A stretch of DNA of 21,795 nucleotides from Nanobdellota archaeon (GTDB lineage: Archaea > Nanobdellota > Nanobdellia > SCGC-AAA011-G17 > ARS1403). The notes below the pieces were generated by a model that was given only the letters and a program-made list of their open reading frames with translations, was not told where the DNA came from and did no database searches. The translations under genes and the position numbers were made by a program. Every line of letters starts with the position of its first letter. Position 1 is the stretch's first letter. Below, in pieces: positions 7,420 to 13,305 of this stretch. The stretch spans positions 1 to 21,795 of the forward strand of contig NZCU01000006.1 in the NCBI GenBank assembly GCA_002688395.1, in the 5' to 3' direction.

Positions 7420-8124
7420 TTAAAATATCCAAGTTGCAAATATTAACAGTGAATAAAAAACAACACCTAAAACAAATCCAATAGGATTCCCCTCTTTCTC
7501 TTTAGGAATCATCTCTCTAATAACAACATATAATAAAATCCCAGCAACCAATCCAGTTAAAATATAAGAAAATCTCAAATTTAAATTATAGAAGAAAGCA
7601 ATTAAAGCCCCATAAACAGCACCTCCAGATAAAATCATTCTAATGGTTTTATTTTCTAAAATTTGTTCTTTCTCCGGATTTAATCCATGAATTTTATGTA
7701 AAGAAAGGTTACTTAAAGCTGTATGTAAAAAAACAGGAACAAAAAATAAAAATCCTTCAATAACATTAACTCTTGTAAATTGTACTAACACAATACCAAT
7801 ACTAAATTCATACAAAAATAATCCTAAAGAATGGTTTAACTTTAAATCTTCTGAAACTTTACCTTTTCCAACATATCTATAAATAAATTTCTCAGTTAAA
7901 TGAAACACAACAAAACCTATCAACACAAAAATAAACAAAGACTTAATTAAATCACTATCTCCATTTTGTAAATTAGGAAGCAAATGTAAAAAAATATAAG
8001 TTACACTAATACCAGCAACAAAAGAAATTAAATAAGCTTTATATTTTGAAGATTCTATAGAAAAGTTTCCACTAAAATATTTTGCTATTGCAATACCAGC
8101 ACTTAATAATAATGATAATACCAT
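7420..8124 (-). CDS. ZIP-like polytopic membrane protein
   Basis: This 234-residue protein has about seven to eight hydrophobic segments. Two stretches recall ZIP metal transporters: the N-terminal SFVAGISVTYIFLHLLPNL (34-52) and the C-terminal GLVAGILLYVVIREMIPKEK (191-210), followed by a glycine-rich last helix. Candidate metal-ligand histidines lie in or near membrane segments (H47, H75, H134, H143). The canonical ZIP motifs HNxxD and HExxHE are not present, so transport of zinc or iron is uncertain. It could be a diverged ZIP-fold protein with another role. It stands between cupredoxin and cyclophilin on the same strand with gaps of 36-41 bp. A box-like ATTATAG (minus strand, about 8145-8151) may be its promoter. 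Confidence 0.6.
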   Translation of the reverse strand: MVLSLLLSAGIAIAKYFSGNFSIESSKYKAYLISFVAGISVTYIFLHLLPNLQNGDSDLIKSLFIFVLIGFVVFHLTEKFIYRYVGKGKVSEDLKLNHSLGLFLYEFSIGIVLVQFTRVNVIEGFLFFVPVFLHTALSNLSLHKIHGLNPEKEQILENKTIRMILSGGAVYGALIAFFYNLNLRFSYILTGLVAGILLYVVIREMIPKEKEGNPIGFVLGVVFYSLLIFATWIF

Positions 8125-8165
8125 ATCTACTTTATAATTTATCCATTATAGAATATAAATGTTTC

Positions 8166-8603
8166 TTATTCAATAATAAATTTTCCAACCATCAAATTCT
8201 TCCCAAAACCACAAGGACTCTCACATCTATAAGTAAATGTTCCTGGTTGTGTTGGGAAAACATCAACATAAGTAGTTTTATTTGGTTCTATCAAAGCAAC
8301 TTCATTATACATAAACCTACTCAACTTAAAACCAAAAGTTTGATTTTCTTCACTAGTAACTAACTTCAATCTTACCCTTTCATTTGCTTTTACTTTTACC
8401 TCACTCGGAACAAATTCCCATTTTTCTGCAAAAATAGTTACTTCTCTAATCTCCTGATTCTTAACAGTATATGCAGTCTCATCTAAACCCATCAATAACA
8501 AAATAGAAACTAAAATTAAAACAATAACTAATAAATTATTCTTCATCTTAAGATTAGAAACAAAATCCAATCTATCAGAATGTCTTACCTCTTCTTTTGG
8601 CAT
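8166..8603 (-). CDS. Membrane-anchored cupredoxin-like protein with altered copper site
   Basis: This protein has 145 residues. The TATA box at 8621-8634 lies 25 bp before the ATG at 8603. The start is therefore there, not at the internal Met (8546) just before the hydrophobic helix. That gives a 19-residue charged N-terminus, a membrane anchor (21-40) and an extracellular cupredoxin domain (about 52-145). The C-terminal loop CESPCGFGKNLM (127-138) follows the CuA/Cox2-type pattern CxxxCxxxHxxM, but the His is K135. The other expected His (as in DVxHGF) is replaced near F90 (QTFGF). Both cysteines and the Met remain. It may bind copper differently or use the cysteines as a disulphide. Family call good, activity unknown. 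Confidence 0.75.
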   Translation of the reverse strand: MPKEEVRHSDRLDFVSNLKMKNNLLVIVLILVSILLLMGLDETAYTVKNQEIREVTIFAEKWEFVPSEVKVKANERVRLKLVTSEENQTFGFKLSRFMYNEVALIEPNKTTYVDVFPTQPGTFTYRCESPCGFGKNLMVGKFIIE

Positions 8604-8620
8604 GCTATCATACTTAACTT

Positions 8621-8634
8621 TTAAATTTATATAA
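8621..8634 (-). promoter_or_regulatory. TATA box of the cupredoxin-like gene
   Basis: On the minus strand this reads TTATATAAATTTAA, centred about 25 bp before the ATG at 8603. It decides between two possible starts of the gene. Confidence 0.55.
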
Positions 8635-8691
8635 TTATTGTTTTTGAGTAAGTGACATAACGTTTTTAACCTCTAAAATCTACTTATTTTT

Positions 8692-9249
8692 ATGAGAAAA
8701 GATTTTTATTTTAAAAAAGCAAAATCTCAAGGTTATCTAGCTAGAAGCATCTATAAATTATTTGAAGTAAATAAAAAATACAAATTAATCTCTCCAAACT
8801 CTAAAGTTTTAGATTTAGGATGTTCTCCAGGCTCTTGGGTTCAAGCATGTCTAGAATTAAATGTAAAAGAAATAGTAGGAGTAGATATTAATGAAGTTAA
8901 AATAGAAGATAAAAGATTCAAATTCATAAAAAAAGATATTAACAAATTAGATACAAAAAAATTAGGTAAATTTGATGTTGTATTATCTGATTTAGCTCCT
9001 TCCACATCTGGAAATAAAGATTTAGATGTTGATAGAAGTATTAATTTAAGTTATACAGCGTTAAAAATTGCTAAAAAAACTTTAAAACCTAATGGAAATT
9101 TCCTAGTTAAAGTATTTCAAGGTTCAGAATTTGAAGAATTATTAAAAGAAATTAAGAAATATTTTCAATTTACAAAAAGTTATAAGCCTAAATCAACTAG
9201 AAAATCTAGTAAGGAAATTTATATAATCGCAATAAAGTATATAAAATAG
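8692..9249 (+). CDS. rlmE: FtsJ/RrmJ-type RNA 2'-O-methyltransferase
   Basis: This 185-residue SAM-dependent methyltransferase probably methylates ribose 2'-O in 23S rRNA or tRNA. The length suits the compact RrmJ form. SAM is bound by VLDLGCSPGSW (39-49) and VGVDI (62-66). The K-D-K-E catalytic tetrad is complete: K22 in ARSIYKL, D100 in LSDLAPS, K140 in FLVKVFQG and E175 in KSSKEIY. The N-terminal DFYFKKAKSQGYLARS is the usual substrate-binding entry. A weak AT element (TTTTTAA, 8663-8669) lies about 26 bp before the start. Two small membrane-protein genes follow closely and probably share its transcript. Confidence 0.92.
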   Translation: MRKDFYFKKAKSQGYLARSIYKLFEVNKKYKLISPNSKVLDLGCSPGSWVQACLELNVKEIVGVDINEVKIEDKRFKFIKKDINKLDTKKLGKFDVVLSDLAPSTSGNKDLDVDRSINLSYTALKIAKKTLKPNGNFLVKVFQGSEFEELLKEIKKYFQFTKSYKPKSTRKSSKEIYIIAIKYIK

Positions 9250-9267
9250 TAAAACTTTTAATATAAA

Positions 9268-9456
9268 ATGCCAGCAAAAACAAACAAAGTACAATGGAGA
9301 TTCCCATTAAGATACATAGCACCAATAATCATAATTTTAGCAGGATTTTATTTTCTCTCATTAGAATATCAAAGGCCAATAACAGAAAAAGCATTTTGGC
9401 CATGGGTAGTAATAACAGTAGGTGCAGTATGGCTTGTAAAGGAATTTAAAAAATGA
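9268..9456 (+). CDS. Small two-helix membrane protein
   Basis: This 62-residue protein has two predicted membrane segments (about 15-31 and 42-57) and positively charged ends (KTNKVQWRFPLR, KEFKK). It lies 18 bp after the FtsJ gene and overlaps the next micro-gene by the ATGA at 9453-9456. I recognise no family. The clean frame, spacing and membrane pattern support a real gene. Confidence 0.6.
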   Translation: MPAKTNKVQWRFPLRYIAPIIIILAGFYFLSLEYQRPITEKAFWPWVVITVGAVWLVKEFKK

Positions 9457-9557
9457 AAAAATTTAAAGCAGCTTTAACTCTAAGTAGGTATAGTTTTTGG
9501 ATTTTTTTAGCTAGTGTTCTAACTTTAAAATTTTTAAAAAAGAGAATAAAGAAATAA
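9453..9557 (+). CDS. 34-residue single-helix membrane micro-protein
   Basis: The translation begins MKKFKAALTLSR and ends LKFLKKRIKK. It has one hydrophobic helix (about 8-26) with basic residues at both ends. The start codon overlaps the previous stop (ATGA), which suggests translational coupling. Its stop abuts the stop of the opposing gene (TAATTA, 9555-9560). It could be a small subunit of a complex with the 62-residue protein. It could also be spurious, but its codons and tight fit between two genes argue for reality. Confidence 0.45.
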   Translation: MKKFKAALTLSRYSFWIFLASVLTLKFLKKRIKK

Positions 9558-9947
9558 TTACTTTTTACCAACAAGTTGATTATAAGATCTATAATCCCCA
9601 TCACCAAGTGTTACTACTTCATCACCCATAGTATAAGTGCCTGCTTTAAGAATTTTAGATCTACTCCTAAGTACAGGAATTGGTCCTCTTCCATTATATT
9701 TGATAACTCGAACAGTAGAACTATTTCTATATTCTTCCCTAGGTCTAGATGATGTACCATTTGAAGAACCAGTAGGTTTTGTAGGTATACTAGTTCTTTC
9801 TGGAGTATCTTGAGTAGGTTCATCACTTCCAGTAACTATCTCTTCAAGTTCTTCTTCAGGTGCACTATCTTGAGATCCACTCATAGTACTTTCTCCAAAT
9901 TCCATTGAGTCAAACTCATCTTGAGATAATCCATTAACTTCTGTCAT
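9558..9947 (-). CDS. Hypothetical protein with acidic low-complexity N-terminus
   Basis: This protein has 129 residues. Residues 1-75 are disordered in character, rich in S, T, E, D and P. Residues 78-129 form a small globular or beta-rich part (RVIKYNGRGPIPVLRS to GDGDYRSYNQL) with several glycines. There is no signal peptide or membrane helix. Two candidate TATA elements lie upstream: TTTATAAA at 9985-9992, giving a short leader, and a weaker TATAGTATAG nearer the start. I do not recognise the family. The C-terminal part resembles short domains often attached to disordered linkers, but no function can be read. Confidence 0.55.
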   Translation of the reverse strand: MTEVNGLSQDEFDSMEFGESTMSGSQDSAPEEELEEIVTGSDEPTQDTPERTSIPTKPTGSSNGTSSRPREEYRNSSTVRVIKYNGRGPIPVLRSRSKILKAGTYTMGDEVVTLGDGDYRSYNQLVGKK

Positions 9948-9984
9948 TTTATAATTTTCCTATACTATAAAACCCATTTTCCTC

Positions 9985-9992
9985 TTTATAAA
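9985..9992 (-). promoter_or_regulatory. Candidate TATA box for the acidic low-complexity protein
   Basis: TTTATAAA is centred about 41 bp before the ATG at 9947. That would give a leader of about 14 bases carrying AGGA, unlike the leaderless genes around it. Confidence 0.4.
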
Positions 9993-10042
9993 CCTTTCTA
10001 TTTGACACTACTTAAGAGTAACAGCTTTTAGGTTTAAATAAA

Positions 10043-10050
10043 TTTATAAA
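10043..10050 (+). promoter_or_regulatory. TATA box of the PHP gene
   Basis: The perfect palindrome TTTATAAA is centred about 26 bp before the ATG at 10073, and there is no Shine-Dalgarno sequence, so the transcript is probably leaderless. Confidence 0.65.
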
Positions 10051-10072
10051 CAACTAGTTTTCTCAACGTATA

Positions 10073-10741
10073 ATGCTAAAAACACAATTACATATCCACG
10101 CTGGCGAAGATAAAGTAGACAAATTAGGATATTCTGCAAAAGATGTTATAGATAAAGCAAAAGCACTAAATTTTGATGTTATTGCATTTACTTTTCATGA
10201 TGCTTTCTTTTATACTGAAGAAATTAAAAATTATGCAAAAGAAAACAATATTTTACTAATTCCTGGAATTGAAAAAACAATAGAAAACAGACATGTATTA
10301 ATTTTAGGTATAGAAACTTTCCCAGAATTAAATAAACTAAGTGATTTAAAAAAACTAAATAATGAAGCTTTAATAATAGCCCCTCATCCATTTTATCCAA
10401 GAGGATATTCATTAAAAGAAAAACTTATAGAAAATATAGACCTATTTCACTGTATTGAGCATTCTTTCTTATATACAAGCTTTTTTAATTATAATAAAAA
10501 AGCTATAAAATTAGCCAAAAAACATAATAAACCAATTTTTGGGTCTTCAGATATTCATGATTTATATTATTTTGATAAAACCTACACATTAGTGGATTCT
10601 AAAAAAACTACTAAAGATGTTATTAATGCAATAAAAAGTAATAAAATAAAATTAGTTACAAAACCAGTGTCTATAGGAAAATTTATTTCAACATCTATCA
10701 ACGTTATATTCCATAAATTATTCAAACTATTTAGAAATTAA
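10073..10741 (+). CDS. PHP-domain metal-dependent phosphoesterase
   Basis: This 222-residue protein keeps the PHP metal-site motifs in order: LHIHAGE (6-12, H7 and H9), FTFHD (39-43, H42), IPGIE (63-67, E67), APHP (103-106, H105), IEH (128-130) and SSDIH (158-162, D160 and H162). These residues bind a di- or trinuclear metal centre that hydrolyses phosphoesters. Small stand-alone PHP proteins of this type include nucleoside mono- or diphosphate phosphatases and probable nucleases. The substrate cannot be read from sequence. The last 25 residues are basic and hydrophobic and may touch membrane or RNA. The stop interlocks with the opposing gene in TTAA (10738-10741). Confidence 0.88.
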   Translation: MLKTQLHIHAGEDKVDKLGYSAKDVIDKAKALNFDVIAFTFHDAFFYTEEIKNYAKENNILLIPGIEKTIENRHVLILGIETFPELNKLSDLKKLNNEALIIAPHPFYPRGYSLKEKLIENIDLFHCIEHSFLYTSFFNYNKKAIKLAKKHNKPIFGSSDIHDLYYFDKTYTLVDSKKTTKDVINAIKSNKIKLVTKPVSIGKFISTSINVIFHKLFKLFRN

Positions 10742-10977
10742 TTTCTACTTGTCCTTTGATTTATAGTTACGCCTTCTAAATTTGCGCCTTCTTCAATTTT
10801 TATAAAAATACAATCAATAGTTCCTTCACTATAATCACAAGTTTTTTTAACCTCTACAGTATCAGCATAAACATTAACCCTTCCAATAATTCTTCCAGCA
10901 ATAACAACTCTTTTTGCACGTACTTCTAAACCTCCAGGAGCAACAACACCATCAATAGAATAAGCTCCTCTTTTCAT
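10738..10977 (-). CDS. Bactofilin-like beta-helical mini-protein
   Basis: This 79-residue protein has alternating V/I and G/A/R positions (GLEVRAKRVVIAGRIIGRVNVYADTVEV, interrupted about 45-52, then IFIKIEEGANLEGVTI). The pattern repeats roughly every six residues, as in right-handed beta-helix bactofilins (polymer-forming cytoskeletal proteins), but the protein is about half the usual length. It has no signal peptide. It lies 21 bp after a coiled-coil gene on the same strand, and the pair probably shares the promoter at 11262-11269. A polymer-forming or scaffolding role is inference. It could instead be an unrelated small beta protein. Confidence 0.55.
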   Translation of the reverse strand: MKRGAYSIDGVVAPGGLEVRAKRVVIAGRIIGRVNVYADTVEVKKTCDYSEGTIDCIFIKIEEGANLEGVTINQRTSRN

Positions 10978-10998
10978 TTCCCTATACGCATAAACATT

Positions 10999-11238
10999 TT
11001 ATCTCCTAAAAATTTTTGAAAAAAATCCTTTCTCTTCTTCTACTTTTACTTCCCCAATTTTTTTTTCTATAGCCTCTATTTTTTTCCTTAAAGTATTAAA
11101 TTCTAATAAGTTAGACCTAATAACACTCACATCTTCCATATTATTCTTAATAGCTTCTTCTAATCTTTTATTATCTCTCCTTATTTTATTAAAAGTGTTC
11201 TTCAAAATCATTTCCAATTCTTTAAAATTTTTAATCAT
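10999..11238 (-). CDS. Coiled-coil protein with C-terminal amphipathic tail
   Basis: This 79-residue protein starts at MIKNFKELEM. A longer frame reaches a Met at 11262, but that codon overlaps the TATA box, which lies 27 bp before 11238 and decides the start. Most of the chain (about 3-65) is a charged heptad-like coiled coil. It ends in a short acidic patch and GFFSKIFRR, an amphipathic motif that could bind membrane or a partner. The coiled-coil protein encoded at 16839-17246 has a related ending (GLFGKIGDFF), so the tail may be a shared functional element. I recognise no family. Confidence 0.6.
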   Translation of the reverse strand: MIKNFKELEMILKNTFNKIRRDNKRLEEAIKNNMEDVSVIRSNLLEFNTLRKKIEAIEKKIGEVKVEEEKGFFSKIFRR

Positions 11239-11261
11239 AATTATAAGTATAAAAAAATGCA

Positions 11262-11269
11262 TTTATAAA
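11262..11269. promoter_or_regulatory. Palindromic TATA box shared by two divergent genes
   Basis: TTTATAAA is its own reverse complement. Its centre (11265.5) is 26.5 bp from the plus-strand ATG at 11292 and 27.5 bp from the minus-strand ATG at 11238. No other TATA-like element is properly placed for either gene. A single box therefore appears to drive both leaderless transcripts. Confidence 0.65.
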
Positions 11270-11291
11270 CATTATTATAATTAAAAAAGCT

Positions 11292-12464
11292 ATGAAAAAA
11301 CCAGAATTAATGAGTCCAGCAAATAGCTTAGCTAGTATTAAAACTGCTATAGATGCAGGAGCAGATTCTGTATACTTTGGTATTAAATTAAATTCCAATA
11401 TGCGTACTTCTAATATTTCATTAAAAGATTTAACTCAATTAAAAAAATTAAAAATTAAAAAATATTTAACAGTAAATTCTATCTACTACGACATACAATT
11501 AGAAAATCTAGAAAAATTAATTTTAAAAACTAAAGATTATGTAAATGGATATATTTGTTGGGATACCTCGACTATCCAAATTTTGAAAAAACATAACCTA
11601 CCTTTTTTAATATCAACTCAAGCTTCTATCGCGAACTCATCTTCCGCTCAATTTTACAAAGATTTGGGAGCTAAAAAAATAGTATTAGCTAGAGAATTAA
11701 CATTAGAACAAATTTCTAAAATAAAAAAAGAAGTAGACATTCCTATAGAAGTATTTATTCATGGAAGTATGTGTATGGCAGTTTCTGGTAGGTGCTTTTT
11801 ATCCCAAGATTTATTTAAAAAATCTGCTAATCGTGGACAATGTCTTAACAATTGTAGAAGAGAATATACTGTTATAGATAAACAAGAAGGACAAGAATTA
11901 GTTTTAGGAGATCATTACATTATGAATGCTAAAGATTTATGCACATTACCTTTTATAGAACAATTAATAGAAGCTGGAATTGATTCTTTTAAAATTGAAG
12001 GTAGAAATAAAAAACCTGAATACATTAAATCAGTTACCGAAGTTTATAGAACGGCTATTGATGCTCATTTTGAAAATAAATTAGATGATTCTCTAAAAGA
12101 AAAACTAATGGAAAAATTAAAAACAGTTTATCATAGGGAGTTTGATTCTGGATTCTTTTTTGGTCGCCAATTAGATTCATTTTCTGATTCTACCGGAAGT
12201 AAAGCAACAAAGAAAAAAACTTTCATTGGAAAAATAACAAATTATTACGTTAAAAATAAAATAGCTGTATTAAATGTTCAAGCTCATCCAATTAGAGTAA
12301 AAGATCCTTTATTAATAATAGGCCATAAAACTGGCACTGTAGAAACTTCTGTTATAGATATGGAAATAGAACAAAATAAAGTAGAAAAAGTAGAAAAAGG
12401 TTTAGTTGGAATTAAGTTAAATTCTAGAGTTAGAGATGGTGATGAAGTCTATTTATTTAAATAA
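11292..12464 (+). CDS. U32-family protein (RNA-hydroxylase/TrhP-RlhA type)
   Basis: This 390-residue protein has the U32 TIM-barrel core (about 1-290) and a C-terminal beta-barrel (about 303-390). U32 proteins were named as peptidases. Characterised bacterial members (TrhP, RlhA, UbiU/V) support hydroxylation of tRNA, rRNA or ubiquinone and bind a 4Fe-4S cluster. The signature region EVFIHGSMCMAVSGRC (153-168) is intact, and C161, C168, C184 or C188, and C217 fit the cluster ligands. FKIEGRNKKPEY (about 234-245) is the second family signature. An RNA-modifying role is the best guess for an archaeon, and the exact substrate is unknown. The divergent coiled-coil gene shares its TATA box. Confidence 0.85.
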   Translation: MKKPELMSPANSLASIKTAIDAGADSVYFGIKLNSNMRTSNISLKDLTQLKKLKIKKYLTVNSIYYDIQLENLEKLILKTKDYVNGYICWDTSTIQILKKHNLPFLISTQASIANSSSAQFYKDLGAKKIVLARELTLEQISKIKKEVDIPIEVFIHGSMCMAVSGRCFLSQDLFKKSANRGQCLNNCRREYTVIDKQEGQELVLGDHYIMNAKDLCTLPFIEQLIEAGIDSFKIEGRNKKPEYIKSVTEVYRTAIDAHFENKLDDSLKEKLMEKLKTVYHREFDSGFFFGRQLDSFSDSTGSKATKKKTFIGKITNYYVKNKIAVLNVQAHPIRVKDPLLIIGHKTGTVETSVIDMEIEQNKVEKVEKGLVGIKLNSRVRDGDEVYLFK

Positions 12465-12513
12465 CTATTATAGTCTAATAAAAAATAAATACTAGTTATA
12501 CTAATTTTATTAT

Positions 12514-12753
12514 ATGGACCAATTAAATTATACATTCAGACCAAATATGGGAGATTTGAGAAATGATATAGCAGAAAAATTAGCAAAAACATTTCCCAAT
12601 ATGCCTCTTACAGACAGATTATCCCTTGCTGAAAATTCTATAACTCAGTTAGCTAGTATGGGAAATTCAGCTTTACATCAAGGTCTTGTTATGTATGGTG
12701 CAGAAATAATTAGAATTAACCATAGATATGAAAAAAGTGCACAAAACCAATAA
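12514..12753 (+). CDS. Small hypothetical helical protein
   Basis: This 79-residue protein has mixed helical character (RNDIAEKLAKTF, LTDRLSLAENSITQLASM, LVMYGAEIIRINHRYEK). It has no signal peptide, membrane helix, cysteines or recognisable motif. It sits 49 bp after the U32 gene, with an AT-rich element (about 12481-12492) 27 bp upstream, so it may have its own leaderless transcript. I do not recognise the family. Its codon use matches the neighbours. Confidence 0.55.
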   Translation: MDQLNYTFRPNMGDLRNDIAEKLAKTFPNMPLTDRLSLAENSITQLASMGNSALHQGLVMYGAEIIRINHRYEKSAQNQ

Positions 12754-12754
12754 A

Positions 12755-12766
12755 CTTATATATAAG
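12755..12766 (+). promoter_or_regulatory. Palindromic TATA box of the AbrB-like gene
   Basis: CTTATATATAAG is a perfect 12-bp palindrome centred about 26 bp before the ATG at 12787. It is directly followed by a tandem repeat (see the next entry). Confidence 0.6.
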
Positions 12767-12786
12767 GTATACTTTTAGTATACTTT
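12767..12786 (+). promoter_or_regulatory. Candidate operator: tandem GTATACTTT repeat
   Basis: GTATACTTT occurs at 12767-12775 and again at 12778-12786, 11 bp apart, which is about one helical turn. Each copy contains the palindrome GTATAC. The repeat fills the whole space between TATA box and start codon of a gene for an AbrB-like DNA-binding protein. Binding here would block initiation, so autoregulation is likely (inference). Confidence 0.5.
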
Positions 12787-12951
12787 ATGGATAAAGAACA
12801 TATACCTATAAACGAGGAATTTATCAAAAGAATAAGCAAAATGGGCCCAAATTTGGTAATTAAAGTTCCCAAAGATAGACACGGAGATTTTGAAAAAGGT
12901 GATTTAGTAAGGGTATTATTGGTCAAAAAAGACCATGGATCTGTTGATTAA
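12787..12951 (+). CDS. AbrB/SpoVT-like small DNA-binding protein
   Basis: This 54-residue protein begins MDKEHIPINEEFIKRISKMG and continues with PNLVIKVPKDRHGDFEKGD and LVRVLLVKK. The GxNLVIKVPK...FEKGDLVRVLL pattern is the looped-hinge AbrB fold: two beta-hairpins joined by the VPK turn and a KGD hinge. Proteins like this dimerise and act as antitoxins or transition regulators. No toxin gene sits beside it. The upstream gene is the small unknown at 12514-12753, which is worth testing as a partner. The stop interlocks with glutaredoxin's stop in TTAA (12948-12951). Confidence 0.75.
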   Translation: MDKEHIPINEEFIKRISKMGPNLVIKVPKDRHGDFEKGDLVRVLLVKKDHGSVD

Positions 12952-13187
12952 GAAGCTATATTCAAAGCTTTCTTCAACTTGCCTTCATCAAAACCAACAA
13001 TAATCTCTCCATCTACATCTATTACAGGAACTGATGTTGATCCAGATTTTTGCATCATGTCATTTAATGCAGCTTGATCTTTAGTAACATCTTTCTCAGT
13101 GTATTTTATATTATGCTCTTTAAAAAATTCTTTACTTTTATGACAATATCCACATGTTGGTGTTGTATAAATAGTTACATTAGTCAT
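12948..13187 (-). CDS. Glutaredoxin-like thiol-disulphide oxidoreductase
   Basis: This 79-residue protein starts at MTNVTIYTTPTCGYC. A Met four codons upstream (13199) is excluded because the Shine-Dalgarno sequence GGAGG (13193-13197) would then be coding and the predicted transcript start lies next to it. The active site is C12-G-Y-C15, the cis-proline loop is TSVPV (51-55) and the glutathione/substrate-side glycines are in IVGFDEGKL (63-71). It is a complete minimal glutaredoxin/NrdH-type fold that reduces disulphides in the cytoplasm. The electron donor cannot be read from sequence. A TATA box lies at 13220-13227. It is one of only three genes here with a strong Shine-Dalgarno sequence. 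Confidence 0.88.
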   Translation of the reverse strand: MTNVTIYTTPTCGYCHKSKEFFKEHNIKYTEKDVTKDQAALNDMMQKSGSTSVPVIDVDGEIIVGFDEGKLKKALNIAS

Positions 13188-13192
13188 TTTAT

Positions 13193-13227
13193 CCTCCAAT
13201 AATAAAAATTACCTTAATATTTATAAA
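13193..13227 (-). promoter_or_regulatory. TATA box and Shine-Dalgarno of the glutaredoxin gene
   Basis: TTTATAAA (13220-13227) predicts transcription from about 13197. GGAGG occupies 13193-13197, with a 5-base spacer to the ATG at 13187. The leader is therefore only about ten bases and is nearly all ribosome binding site. Confidence 0.6.
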
Positions 13228-13275
13228 TTTTTGTTTTGACAATAAAATTAAGCTTATTTATAACTTAAAAGATAA

Positions 13276-13285
13276 TTTTATAATT
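13276..13285 (+). promoter_or_regulatory. TATA box of the XPD/DinG-like helicase gene
   Basis: TTTTATAATT is centred about 25 bp before the ATG at 13306. This fits a leaderless transcript. Confidence 0.55.
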
Positions 13286-13305
13286 CTTTTTAATATAAGA
13301 TATAC

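Noticed and set aside
9614..9826. Second minus-strand frame inside the acidic low-complexity gene
   Set aside because: Shadow frame. The longer frame has a usable promoter and a stop that abuts the convergent neighbour.
11370..11378. Third copy of GTATACTTT
   Set aside because: It lies in the U32 coding region, where it encodes ordinary conserved residues, is single and is not near a promoter, so chance is the simplest explanation.
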